Shown: in pieces, positions 46,407 through 54,619 of the stretch
Position numbering within the stretch: the stretch's first letter is position 1
How the letters are laid out: each line of letters opens with the position of its first letter
Assembly (NCBI RefSeq): GCF_000013645.1
Contig: NC_007951.1
Span: 2,418,001-2,482,000 of the forward strand
DNA from: Paraburkholderia xenovorans LB400
GTDB lineage: Bacteria; Pseudomonadota; Gammaproteobacteria; Burkholderiales; Burkholderiaceae
Length of the DNA stretch: 64,000 nt
Direction of reading: 5' to 3'
Program-made: the position numbers and the translations under genes
Notes under the pieces: generated by a model
Told to the model about the DNA's origin: nothing
The model's input: the letters and a program-made list of their open reading frames with translations, nothing else
Database searches by the model: none

Positions 46407-47905
46407 CAGAAACGCTCCAGTTCGGGAAAGGGCAGCGCGCCGTGATGCACGTGCATCGAGCCGAATTCGGCGCAGCGATGCAAGGTCGGTACGTTCTTGC
46501 CGGGGTTGAGGAGACCTTGCGGATCGAATGCGGCTTTCAGTGCGTGGAAGAAGGTGAGTTCGTCGCTATTGAATTGCGCGCACATCTGGTTGATCTTTTC
46601 GCGGCCCACGCCGTGTTCGCCGGTGATGCTGCCGCCCACCGCCACGCACAGTTCGAGAATGCGCGCGCCGATCGCCTCGGCGCGTTCGGTTTCGCCGGGC
46701 GCGTTGGCGTCGAACAGGATCAGCGGATGCATGTTGCCGTCGCCGGCATGAAACACGTTGGCGACCTGCAGGCCGTATTCCTTCGAGAGGTCTTCGATGC
46801 CTTTGAGCACGCGCGGCAATTCGCGGCGCGGAATCGTGCCGTCCATGCAGTAGTAGTCGGGCGAGATACGGCCCACGGCGGGGAACGCATTCTTGCGGCC
46901 GGCCCAGAAGCGCTGCCGTTCGGCCTCGTCTTTCGCGAGACGGATGTCGGTGGCGCCGGCTGCGCGCAGCAGCGCTTCCACGCAGGCCACGTCTTCGCGC
47001 ACGTCGCTTTCCACGCCGTCGACTTCGCACAGCAGGATCGCTTCGGCATCGACCGGATAGCCCGCGTGGATGAAGTCTTCCGCCGCGCGGATCGCGAGGT
47101 TGTCCATCATTTCGAGGCCGCCCGGAATCACGCCCGCGCCGATGATCTGCGCGACCGCCGCGCCGGCTTTTTCGACGTCGTCGAAACTGGCCAGCAGTAC
47201 TTTCGCGCTTTGTGGCTTGGTGAGCAGCTTCACGGTGACTTCGGTGACGATGCCGAGCATGCCTTCCGATCCGGTGAAGAGCGCGAGCAAGTCGAAACCC
47301 GGCGCGTCGAGCGCGTCCGAGCCGAGCGTGATGCGCTCGCCGTCGATGGTGAGAATCTCGAGCTTGAGGATGTTATTGACGGTCAGCCCGTACTTCAGGC
47401 AATGCACGCCGCCCGCGTTTTCCGCGACATTGCCGCCGATCGAGCAGGCAATCTGCGACGACGGGTCGGGCGCGTAGTACAGGCCATGTGGCGCGGCGGC
47501 CTGCGAGATCGCAAGATTGCGCACGCCGGGCTGGACGCGCGCCACGCAGGCCTCGGGATCGACTTCGAGAATCCGGTTAAAGCGCGCCATCACCAGCAGA
47601 ATGCCTTTGTCCAGCGGCAATGCGCCGCCCGACAAACCCGTGCCGGCGCCGCGCGCGACCACCGGAATCTTGTGAGCGTTGGCGAATTTCAGCAGCGCCT
47701 CGACCTGTTCGACCTTGTCGGGCAGCGCGACCATCATGGGCGTTGCGCGATAGGCGGCGAGGCCGTCGCATTCGAACGGACGCAGGTCTTCCTGTTCGTG
47801 AAGGAGTGGCAGATCGGGGATCAGCGCCTGCAATTGTGCGACGACGGTGGCTTTGTCGTGCGTCGCGAGCGGGCCGTCGACGCGTTCATCGTATTGGTAA
47901 CTCAT
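46406..47905 (-). CDS. glcD: Glycolate oxidase catalytic subunit
   Basis: This 499-residue FAD-linked oxidase, the first gene of the glc operon, oxidises glycolate (D-2-hydroxy acid) to glyoxylate. Visible motifs are IPVVARGAGTGLSGGALPLD, CSIGGNVAENAGGVHCLKYG and the C-terminal NVFHAGDGNMHPL and SITGEHGVGREK. The start at 47905 (MSYQYDERVDG) was chosen from the family N-terminus; the open frame upstream runs into the control region with the GlcC-type operators. Confidence 0.94.
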   Translation of the reverse strand: MSYQYDERVDGPLATHDKATVVAQLQALIPDLPLLHEQEDLRPFECDGLAAYRATPMMVALPDKVEQVEALLKFANAHKIPVVARGAGTGLSGGALPLDKGILLVMARFNRILEVDPEACVARVQPGVRNLAISQAAAPHGLYYAPDPSSQIACSIGGNVAENAGGVHCLKYGLTVNNILKLEILTIDGERITLGSDALDAPGFDLLALFTGSEGMLGIVTEVTVKLLTKPQSAKVLLASFDDVEKAGAAVAQIIGAGVIPGGLEMMDNLAIRAAEDFIHAGYPVDAEAILLCEVDGVESDVREDVACVEALLRAAGATDIRLAKDEAERQRFWAGRKNAFPAVGRISPDYYCMDGTIPRRELPRVLKGIEDLSKEYGLQVANVFHAGDGNMHPLILFDANAPGETERAEAIGARILELCVAVGGSITGEHGVGREKINQMCAQFNSDELTFFHALKAAFDPQGLLNPGKNVPTLHRCAEFGSMHVHHGALPFPELERF

Positions 47906-48036
47906 GGGGTGTCTCCTCAAGCCGCGCTTCGCCGGAGCTTGCCGGAAGCGGTCGGAATGCCCGTGAGCGCGGGCGCGCGGGCGTGTTGCCAGAGAGATTG
48001 TTGCGGCTGCGCGCGCCGCTGTCGACGGTTGCGGGA

Positions 48037-48052
48037 AGTGGTCGTACCAGTT
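48037..48052. promoter_or_regulatory. FadR-type operator, copy 1 (glcD side)
   Basis: The sequence AGTGGTCGTACCAGTT contains TGGT-NNN-ACCA (48039-48049), the consensus of GntR/FadR-subfamily operators. It lies 132 bases upstream of the glcD start, in the glcD/glcC gap. GlcC, encoded next door, is the likely ligand-responsive binder. Confidence 0.8.
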
Positions 48053-48145
48053 TTTGAAATGCTGGTGCGTGACCCATTTCATGAAAAGCATTGATAGCTA
48101 TGGCCCGTATCCTGCCTGTCCGGGTCGTGCGTGTTAGCATCTCAT

Positions 48146-48161
48146 AGTGGTCGTACCAGTT
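48146..48161. promoter_or_regulatory. FadR-type operator, copy 2 (glcC side)
   Basis: This is an identical 16-mer, AGTGGTCGTACCAGTT, with TGGTNNNACCA at 48148-48158. It is 109 bp from copy 1 (about ten helical turns) and ends 11 bases before the glcC ATG. Binding here would repress glcC itself, while the pair could form a loop over the glcD promoter. Confidence 0.8.
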
Positions 48162-48172
48162 GGAAGTGAGCG

Positions 48173-48940
48173 ATGCAGACAGCGGATTCGAACAACTCAA
48201 GGCAGGTCGCGGACGTGGTGGCGGAGCGTATCGAGCGGCTGATCGTCGACGGCGTGCTGAAAACGGGGCAGGCGCTGCCGTCCGAGCGGCGCCTCACCGA
48301 CAAGCTCGGCGTCTCGCGCACGGCGCTGCGTGAAGGGCTCAAGCTGCTGCGGGCGCGCGGCATCATCGAGACTTCGCATGGCAGGGGTTCGTTCGTCGCG
48401 AGCCTCAGCGCGCAGCCGGCCCTCACGCCGCTAATGCATCTGCTCGGTTCGCAACCGCGCACGCTCTACGATCTGTTCGAGGTGCGCGCGCTGCTGGAAG
48501 CGGAATCCGCACGGCTCGCCGCGCTGCGCGGCACGCCCGCCGACTTCGTGCTGATCACGCGCCGCTATGAGGAGATGATCGCGGCCCAGGGCACCGAAAC
48601 GAGTGCTTCGACGCATGCGCGGCTCGACCACGCATTTCACCTGGCGATCTGCGAGGCCTCGCATAACCCGGTGCTGGTGCACACCTTGAGCTCGCTGACC
48701 GACCTGCTGCTGAGCTCGGTGTTCGCGTCCGTGAACAATCTCTATCACCGTGCGCCGCAAAAGCGGGTGATCGACCGTCAGCACGCTCGGCTCTATAACG
48801 CCGTTACCGGCAAGCTGCCCGAACAGGCGCGCAAGGCGGCGGCGGATCACATCGAGAGCGTGTGCGCGAATCTGCGCGAAATCGAGCAGGAAGAGCAGCG
48901 GCTGGTACGCGCGACATTACGGCTGGAAGGATGGGAGTAG
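48173..48940 (+). CDS. glcC: GntR/FadR-type regulator of glycolate use
   Basis: This 255-residue DNA-binding protein has an N-terminal winged helix (about 10-75; LPSERRLTDKLGVSRTALREGLKLLRARGIIE) and a C-terminal FCD effector domain (about 95-225, with metal-ligand His residues in LDHAFHLAICEASHNPVL). It is divergent from the glcDEFGB operon, the classic GlcC position. It should respond to glycolate or glyoxylate and bind the two TGGTNNNACCA sites beside it. GGAAGTGAG precedes the ATG. Confidence 0.92.
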   Translation: MQTADSNNSRQVADVVAERIERLIVDGVLKTGQALPSERRLTDKLGVSRTALREGLKLLRARGIIETSHGRGSFVASLSAQPALTPLMHLLGSQPRTLYDLFEVRALLEAESARLAALRGTPADFVLITRRYEEMIAAQGTETSASTHARLDHAFHLAICEASHNPVLVHTLSSLTDLLLSSVFASVNNLYHRAPQKRVIDRQHARLYNAVTGKLPEQARKAAADHIESVCANLREIEQEEQRLVRATLRLEGWE

Positions 48941-49002
48941 AGGGCTTTACAATCGGGCCTTAAACATAACAATTCGCACGCTCCCCGCGTGCCCCCCACT
49001 TC

Positions 49003-49878
49003 ATGGCGACCATCAGCGAGCTCTTTGTCTATCCGATCAAATCCTGCGCGGGCATTGCGCTGCGCGAGGCGCGCCTGCTCGCCACCGGCCTCGAATACGA
49101 CCGCTGCTGGATGGTCACCGACCCGGCCGGCGCCATGCTCACGCAGCGCGCGTATCCGCGCATGGCCTTGATCAAGGTCGAAATCGGCGCCGATGACCTC
49201 GTGATCCGCGCGCCCGGCATGAGCGAGTTGCGCACGCCATTGAACGCCGCGCGGCTCGACGCGGCGCCCGCGGTGCAGACCAAAGTCTGGCGCGATGCCG
49301 CTTACGGCCTCGACACCGGCGCGGCAAGCGCCGCGTGGTTCTCGGCGTTTCTCGGCGTGCCCGCGCGGCTTCTGCGCTTCGATCCCGGGCACGAACGCAT
49401 TGTCGACCCCGACTATACGGACAGCGTGGGCGGCGCAACCACGTATTTCACCGATGGTTTTCCGCTGCTGGTGATCGGCCAGGCGTCGCTCGACGATCTG
49501 AACACGCGGCTCAACAGCAAGGGCGCTCCGGCGATTCCGATCGACCGGTTCCGCCCGAATGTCGTGCTGACAGGGCTCGACGCGTACGAAGAAGACTATG
49601 TGGAAACGCTGAGCGTGAACGGAGACGCGGGCGAGAACGTGCAACTGCAACTGGTCAAGCCGTGCTCGCGCTGTCCGATGCCTACCATCGACCAGGCGAA
49701 AGGCGCGCCCGATCCGGACTGGCCGAACGAGCCGACCGACACGATGAGTGTCTACCGCGCCAATCCGCAGCGAAACGGAGCGATAACCTTCGGCAATAAC
49801 GCGCTCGTCGCGAGCGGGGCTGGGCAGTGGCTGAGAGTAGGGCAGTCGGTGGAAGCGGAACTGGGCTTCGGCGACTAA
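49003..49878 (+). CDS. MOSC-domain protein (YcbX-like)
   Basis: This 291-residue protein has an N-terminal MOSC_N beta-barrel (MATISELFVYPIKSCAGIALREARLL) and a C-terminal MOSC domain with the molybdenum-cofactor-ligand cysteine region KPCSRCPMPTID and TMSVYRANPQRNGAITFGNNA. Unlike E. coli YcbX it has no C-terminal ferredoxin. Family members reduce N-hydroxylated substrates with molybdenum cofactor. It is a single gene downstream of glcC; no partner reductase is adjacent. Confidence 0.9.
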   Translation: MATISELFVYPIKSCAGIALREARLLATGLEYDRCWMVTDPAGAMLTQRAYPRMALIKVEIGADDLVIRAPGMSELRTPLNAARLDAAPAVQTKVWRDAAYGLDTGAASAAWFSAFLGVPARLLRFDPGHERIVDPDYTDSVGGATTYFTDGFPLLVIGQASLDDLNTRLNSKGAPAIPIDRFRPNVVLTGLDAYEEDYVETLSVNGDAGENVQLQLVKPCSRCPMPTIDQAKGAPDPDWPNEPTDTMSVYRANPQRNGAITFGNNALVASGAGQWLRVGQSVEAELGFGD

Positions 49879-49947
49879 GGGTGGTGGCCGGGGGCGAATG
49901 CGGTCGACATGCCGGTGCAGCGTGCAGCATTTACCGGAACAGAATGG

Positions 49948-50328
49948 CTAATGTCGTACGAGCCCGCTCAATGCCGCGAGAATGACCGGCATGGGCACCG
50001 GCTTGACGAAATGATGGTTGAAGCCCGAGCGCAGCGACTCGCTTCTTTCCTCGGCACGCTCAAGCCCCGTGACCGCGACCAGCGTGGGCGCCGGCACGTC
50101 GCCCACGTAGCGGATTCGCCGCGCCACCGCGCGCCCGTCCAGACGCGGCATCTCGACGTCCAGCAGGGCGGCGTCCGGATGCCAGTCGCAGTATTGGGCA
50201 AGGGCGTCGAGGCCATTACGCGCGGTCCGGATGTCGAAACCATGCGCGGTGAAAAAGAGTACGTAAGCAGCCAGCAGATTCGCGTCGTCGTCGGCGATCA
50301 GAAGGCGTGCGGCTCGTTGATGGGCCAT
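49948..50328 (-). CDS. Receiver-only response regulator
   Basis: This 126-residue protein is a bare CheY-like receiver domain. It has an acidic pocket DDD (about residues 12-14), the phospho-acceptor Asp in ALLDVEMPRLDG (about 58), Thr in LVAVTG and Lys in HHFVKPVPMP. There is no output domain and no ANTAR domain. No histidine kinase gene is in the window, so its partner and target are unknown. It is a single gene, convergent with the MOSC-protein gene. Confidence 0.88.
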   Translation of the reverse strand: MAHQRAARLLIADDDANLLAAYVLFFTAHGFDIRTARNGLDALAQYCDWHPDAALLDVEMPRLDGRAVARRIRYVGDVPAPTLVAVTGLERAEERSESLRSGFNHHFVKPVPMPVILAALSGLVRH

Positions 50329-50550
50329 CCGATTTCCCTCAGGTTATGTTCCTAGTGTTCCTGGTTAGTGAGCAATTTGAAGTCCTGATAGAAATCAGGT
50401 TTGGGAAAGTGTGCTTTCAGGCTGGATATCGACGATATATATCGCAAGGATCCGGGTCATAACGGACCTTGCACGGGGCGAATCCAGACGCTGGGCAACG
50501 GCGTATGTGCATCGATCATTCTTTCCGACGGCAGCGGTTTCGGTAATCTC

Positions 50551-50582
50551 TGCGTGTGCGTGTGCGTGTGCGTGTGCGTGTG
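50551..50582. repeat. Hexanucleotide microsatellite (TGCGTG)n
   Basis: There are five full copies of TGCGTG plus TG, 32 bases, starting six bases downstream of the cobA stop codon (50588-50590, minus strand). It is prone to slippage. Because it lies just outside the coding frame, length changes would alter only the 3' end of the transcript. Confidence 0.9.
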
Positions 50583-50587
50583 CCCAT

Positions 50588-51403
50588 TCACGCGGCCTGT
50601 GCAATTGCTTCTCGCGCGATCCGCATATCGGCCTGCATGGCCGCCTTTTCATCGCGCCCTGCGCTGTCTTCTCCCCATGCGCGTTCAATGCTCTCGCCGA
50701 TCGCACTGCCCACCAGAATAACCGCAGGGCTGCCGAAGCCCGCGCTCACCGCATCCTCGGCAAGACGATCGAGGCGGCTCATCAGGCGCCGCTCGTTGCC
50801 GCCCCCCGCCCATTGCACGACGGCGGCCGGCGTGTCGGCCGGCAGGCTCGCGAGCAACGCGGCCGCAATACTGCCGATGCGCCGCATCCCCATATAGATG
50901 GCCAGCGTGGTGCGGGTCGCAGCCAGTGCGGCCCAATCGGGCTCGCCATGATCTTCCGTATGCGCGGTGACGAAACTCACGCCGTGGCAATGGCGGCGAT
51001 GCGTGAGCGAAATACCGAGCCCCGCGGCGGCCGCGAACCCCGACGAGATGCCGTTGACGATTTCCACCGGAATACCGGCGCCGCGCAATACTGCGAGCTC
51101 CTCGCCGGCACGCCCGAACAGCAGCGCTTCGCCGCCCTTCACGCGAACCACGTGCAAGCCCTTGAGCGCATAGCACCGCATCAGGCGTTCGATGAACGCT
51201 TGCGGCGTAGACCGGCAACCGCCGCGCTTGCCGACGCGGATCACCCGTGCTTGCGGCGCCAGCGTCACGATCTCGGGATTCGCGAGGTCGTCGAGCAGCA
51301 CGACGTCGGCGGCCGCCAGCGCTTTCGCGGCTTTCAGCGTGAGCAGATCGAGATCGCCCGGGCCTGCGCTCAATAAGGTGACCTTGCCGGTGTTCGGATT
51401 CAT
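50588..51403 (-). CDS. cobA: Uroporphyrinogen-III C-methyltransferase (siroheme)
   Basis: This 271-residue SAM-dependent methyltransferase makes precorrin-2 for siroheme, the cofactor of NirB. Motifs: VTLLSAGPGDLDLLTLKAAKAL, VVLLDDLANPEIV, VVRVKGGEALLFGRAGEE and the C-terminal TLAIYMGMRRI and PAAVVQWAG. It has no CysG dehydrogenase domain, so ferrochelation needs another enzyme. The start was chosen at 51403 from the family N-terminus; the frame is open upstream into the leader. It diverges from nirBD and shares its type of attenuator and promoter, so the two are likely co-regulated by nitrogen and nitrate. Confidence 0.92.
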   Translation of the reverse strand: MNPNTGKVTLLSAGPGDLDLLTLKAAKALAAADVVLLDDLANPEIVTLAPQARVIRVGKRGGCRSTPQAFIERLMRCYALKGLHVVRVKGGEALLFGRAGEELAVLRGAGIPVEIVNGISSGFAAAAGLGISLTHRRHCHGVSFVTAHTEDHGEPDWAALAATRTTLAIYMGMRRIGSIAAALLASLPADTPAAVVQWAGGGNERRLMSRLDRLAEDAVSAGFGSPAVILVGSAIGESIERAWGEDSAGRDEKAAMQADMRIAREAIAQAA

Positions 51404-51455
51404 CGCGGTGTCCTTCGGTTCTGTGTCGGCCAGCGATAGTTGAATCGCCGGCGCC

Positions 51456-51572
51456 AAATAAAAAACGGCGTCCGCTCGCGATGGTCGCGAGGGGACGCCG
51501 TTGTCCGTTTGCTGCCTGGTGTGTACTGCTTCTCGACTTCGAGTGGGACGAAACACAGCGTTGTGGTTCGTC
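51456..51572 (-). promoter_or_regulatory. ANTAR-type antitermination leader of cobA
   Basis: On the minus strand, in order: hairpin P1 (51572-51547) is a 10-bp stem with one C-U mismatch and hexaloop AACGCU; then a 40-base linker; hairpin P2 (51506-51493) is GGAC/GUCC with hexaloop AACGGC; then a terminator whose stem AACGGCGTCC/GGACGCCGTT (51502-51464) overlaps P2, with an inner 7-bp CTCGCGA stem and a T-run (51465-51460, then more T). P2 and terminator are mutually exclusive. Loops with A1 and G4 are the recognition signature of ANTAR proteins such as NasR and NasT. The leader ends about 50 bases before the ATG. Confidence 0.75.
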
Positions 51573-51588
51573 TGGGCAGGCGCAGTCA

Positions 51589-51604
51589 TGCAAGGACTAC
51601 GCCA
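51589..51604 (-). promoter_or_regulatory. Sigma-54-type promoter for cobA
   Basis: The minus-strand sequence TGGCGTAGTCCTTGCA has the invariant GG-N10-GC spacing of -24/-12 promoters. A start about 12 bases downstream would lie at about 51577, just before hairpin P1 of the leader. RpoN promoters of nitrogen-assimilation genes are normally activated by NtrC. Confidence 0.65.
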
Positions 51605-51670
51605 CGCATCGACAACCAGCGTTCGATGCCTTGCCGCGCCTGCCCGCCACCGCAAAAAACGCCCACCGAC

Positions 51671-51685
51671 GCACCGCTTGCGTGC
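51671..51685. promoter_or_regulatory. NtrC-like palindrome, site 1
   Basis: The sequence GCACCGCTTGCGTGC has the GCAC-N7-GTGC symmetry of NtrC enhancer sites. It lies between the two divergent sigma-54-type promoters of cobA and nirB, as expected for an upstream activator site. The inner bases match only partly. Confidence 0.5.
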
Positions 51686-51715
51686 CAGCACCTCGCACGC
51701 CCACAGTGCTGCGTC

Positions 51716-51730
51716 GCACCATGCGTGTGC
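51716..51730. promoter_or_regulatory. NtrC-like palindrome, site 2
   Basis: The sequence GCACCATGCGTGTGC is a second GCAC-N7-GTGC palindrome, 45 bp from the first. Paired sites are usual for NtrC, which acts as an oligomer. It lies 101 bases upstream of the nirB -24 element. Confidence 0.5.
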
Positions 51731-51830
51731 TTCGCTGCATCGAAATGCGTCGCGCGCCGGGCTCGCCGCACGCGCGTGCCATTTGCCCCAAAGCCCCGCA
51801 CAGCGGCCTTTCGGCACGCGTTTCATGCAA

Positions 51831-51847
51831 TTGGCACAGGCCTTGCG
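51831..51847 (+). promoter_or_regulatory. Sigma-54-type promoter for nirB
   Basis: The sequence TTGGCACAGGCCTTGCG closely matches the -24/-12 consensus (TGGCAC-N5-TTGC), with GG-N10-GC spacing. A start about 12 bases downstream, near 51858, lies just before hairpin P1 of the nirB leader, as in the mirror-image cobA promoter. Confidence 0.75.
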
Positions 51848-51861
51848 TTAAGCCGTGCCAT

Positions 51862-51978
51862 CGGATCAACGTGGATCCGTCGCGAGTGCAACACAAAGTA
51901 CTCGCCGCAGGACAGGTCAGGACAACGGCGTCCCCCGAATTCAGTCATCGACTGGGTTCGCGGGACGCCGTTTTTATT
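51862..51978 (+). promoter_or_regulatory. ANTAR-type antitermination leader of nirBD
   Basis: P1 (51862-51879) is a 6-bp stem CGGATC/GATCCG with hexaloop AACGTG. After a 40-base linker, P2 (51920-51933) is GGAC/GTCC with hexaloop AACGGC. The terminator stem pairs AACGGCGTCCC (51924-51934) with GGGACGCCGTT (51962-51972), extended by a further 10-bp inner stem, and is followed by TTTTTATTT. P2 uses the terminator's 5' arm, so only one can form. The nirB ATG is 68 bases further. The P2 14-mer is identical to that of the cobA leader. Confidence 0.78.
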
Positions 51979-52046
51979 TCCGGAATCGTTTTCGCTCCAT
52001 GCCGCAAGACGGCGCCCGCAACCAGCACATCGAGGAAACCGCGCTC

Positions 52047-54587
52047 ATGAAAATCATCGTTATCGGTCACGGCATGGTCGGGCACAAACTGGTCGAGTGC
52101 CTCGCCGAGGACGCCGCGCACGGCCTGGACATCACGGTGCTGTGCGAAGAATCGCGGCCGGCCTACGACCGCGTGCACCTGTCCGAGTTTTTCGCGGGCA
52201 AGACGGCGGACGATCTGTCGCTGGTCGAGCCGGGTTTCTTCGAACGTCGGAACGTGTTGCTCAAGCTGAACGCGAAAGCCGTGGCGATCGATCGCGATGC
52301 GCGCACCGTGACGGTATCGACGGGTGAAACATTGCCTTATGACAAGCTGGTTTTCGCCACCGGCTCCTATCCGTTCGTGCCGCCCGTGCAGGGACGTGAG
52401 CGCACCGATTGCTTCGTGTACCGAACCATCGACGATCTGGAAGCAATGCGTGAATGCGGTGCGCGTTCGAAGACGGGCACGGTGGTCGGCGGCGGCCTGC
52501 TCGGTCTCGAATGTGCGAAGGCGCTGCGCGACATGGGCCTGCAAACCCACGTGGTCGAGTTCGCGCCGCGTCTGATGGCCGTGCAGGTGGACGACGGCGG
52601 CGGCCGCGTGCTGCGCACGAAGATTGAAGAGCTGGGCGTGACGGTGCATACGCAGAAGAACACCACGGCGATCGTGGACGGCGAAGCGGGCACGCACCGC
52701 ATGCAATTCGCGGACGGCAGCCATCTCGACACCGACATGATCGTGTTCTCGGCGGGCATCCGTCCGCGTGACGATCTGGCGCGCGAGAGTGGCCTGACGC
52801 TCGGCGCGCGCGGCGGCATCGTGATCGATAACGCGTGCCGCACCAGCGATCCGCACATCTATGCGATCGGCGAATGCGCGCTGTGGAACGGCCAACTGTT
52901 CGGCCTCGTGGCGCCCGGTTATGAAATGGCCCGCGCGGTGGCCAAGCAATTGCTCGGTGGCGCGGCCGAATTCGCCGGCGCCGACATGAGCACCAAGCTG
53001 AAGCTGATGGGCGTGGACGTGGCGAGCATCGGCGATGCGCATGGCAGCACGCCGGGTAGCCGCGCCTACCAGTTCAGCGACGAACGCAAGCAGGTCTACA
53101 AGAAACTGGTGGTGTCCGAATGCGGCAAATACCTGCTGGGCGGCGTGATGGTGGGCGATGCGGGCGAGTACGGCGCGCTGCTACAGATGATGCTGAACCG
53201 CATCGAGTTGCCGGCATCGCCTGAATTCCTGATCCTGCCGCAGGCGGACGGCAACGCGAAGCCCGCGCTCGGCGTGGAGGCGTTGCCCGCCGGCGCGCAG
53301 ATCTGCTCGTGCAACAACGTCTCGAAGGGCGAACTGTGCGCCGCGGTGTGCGCGGGCGCGACCGACATCGGCGCGCTCAAAGGCGCGACCGGCGCCGGCA
53401 CCTCGTGCGGCGGCTGCGTGCCGCTCGTTACCCAGGTGATGAAGGCCGAGATGAAGAAGCAGGGTCTCGCGGTCAACAACCACGTCTGCGAACACTTTCC
53501 GTATTCGCGCCAGGAGCTGTATCACATCGTGCGTGTGGAAGGCGTGCGTAGCTTCGGCGCACTGCTCGCGAAGCACGGCCACGGTCTCGGTTGCGACATC
53601 TGCAAGCCGCTGGTCGCGAGCATTCTCGCGTCGTGCTGGAACGAGTTCGTGCTGAAGAAAGAACACGCCTCGTTGCAGGACACCAACGATTACTACCTTG
53701 CCAACATCCAGCGCGACGGCACCTATTCGGTCGTGCCGCGCATGGCGGGCGGCGAAGTGACGCCCGACGGTTTGATCGCGGTCGGCCAGGTGGCGAAGAA
53801 ATACGGCCTCTACACGAAGATCACCGGCGGTCAGCGCGTCGATCTGTTCGGCGCGCGCGTCGAACAATTGCCGCTCATCTGGGAAGAACTGATCGCCGCC
53901 GGTTTCGAATCCGGTCACGCGTACGGCAAGTCGCTGCGCACCGTGAAGTCGTGTGTCGGTTCGACGTGGTGCCGATATGGCGTAGGCGATTCGGTGGGTC
54001 TCGCGGTCGAGATGGAGAACCGCTACAAGGGTCTGCGCACGCCGCACAAGATCAAGTTCGGCGTGTCGGGCTGCACGCGCGAATGCGCGGAAGCGCAGGG
54101 CAAGGACGTCGGCATCATCGCGACGGAGAAGGGCTGGAATCTCTACGTATGCGGCAACGGCGGCATGAAACCGCGCCACGCTGAACTGCTCGCATCGGAC
54201 CTCGATAAGGAAACGCTGGTGCGCTACATCGACCGTTTCCTGATGTTCTACGTGCGCACCGCCGACCGTCTGCAACGCACCAGTGTATGGCGCGACAACC
54301 TGGAGGGTGGCCTTGAATATCTGATCGACGTGGTCGTCAACGATCGCCTCGGCGTGGCCGGCGAACTCGAGTCGGAGATGCAGCACGTGGTGGACACCTA
54401 CGAATGCGAATGGAAGAAGGCGGTCACCGATCTCGAAACGCGCAAGCGCTTCCGTCATTTCGTCAACAGCGGCGAGTCCGACAGCAACCTCGCTTTCGTC
54501 GAGGAACGCGGCCAGATCCGGCCGGCCACGCCCGCCGAGCGACGCTCGAAGCTCGCCGCGATTCCCGTGGTCGCCGAAACCGTCTGA
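52047..54587 (+). CDS. nirB: Assimilatory nitrite reductase, large subunit
   Basis: This 846-residue cytoplasmic enzyme reduces nitrite to ammonia with NAD(P)H. In order: a FAD/NAD oxidoreductase (about 1-330, IIVIGHGMVGHKLVE), a BFD-like 2Fe-2S domain (about 417-470, CSCNNVSKGEL ... TSCGGC), a ferredoxin-like half-domain (about 550-620) and the siroheme/4Fe-4S domain with SCVGSTWC (about 635-642) and GCTREC (about 673-678). The start has GAGGAAA nine bases upstream and follows the attenuator leader. Siroheme comes from the divergent cobA. Confidence 0.95.
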   Translation: MKIIVIGHGMVGHKLVECLAEDAAHGLDITVLCEESRPAYDRVHLSEFFAGKTADDLSLVEPGFFERRNVLLKLNAKAVAIDRDARTVTVSTGETLPYDKLVFATGSYPFVPPVQGRERTDCFVYRTIDDLEAMRECGARSKTGTVVGGGLLGLECAKALRDMGLQTHVVEFAPRLMAVQVDDGGGRVLRTKIEELGVTVHTQKNTTAIVDGEAGTHRMQFADGSHLDTDMIVFSAGIRPRDDLARESGLTLGARGGIVIDNACRTSDPHIYAIGECALWNGQLFGLVAPGYEMARAVAKQLLGGAAEFAGADMSTKLKLMGVDVASIGDAHGSTPGSRAYQFSDERKQVYKKLVVSECGKYLLGGVMVGDAGEYGALLQMMLNRIELPASPEFLILPQADGNAKPALGVEALPAGAQICSCNNVSKGELCAAVCAGATDIGALKGATGAGTSCGGCVPLVTQVMKAEMKKQGLAVNNHVCEHFPYSRQELYHIVRVEGVRSFGALLAKHGHGLGCDICKPLVASILASCWNEFVLKKEHASLQDTNDYYLANIQRDGTYSVVPRMAGGEVTPDGLIAVGQVAKKYGLYTKITGGQRVDLFGARVEQLPLIWEELIAAGFESGHAYGKSLRTVKSCVGSTWCRYGVGDSVGLAVEMENRYKGLRTPHKIKFGVSGCTRECAEAQGKDVGIIATEKGWNLYVCGNGGMKPRHAELLASDLDKETLVRYIDRFLMFYVRTADRLQRTSVWRDNLEGGLEYLIDVVVNDRLGVAGELESEMQHVVDTYECEWKKAVTDLETRKRFRHFVNSGESDSNLAFVEERGQIRPATPAERRSKLAAIPVVAETV

Positions 54588-54619
54588 TTGATCCGCACCA
54601 TTCACCGAGGACTTCCGTC

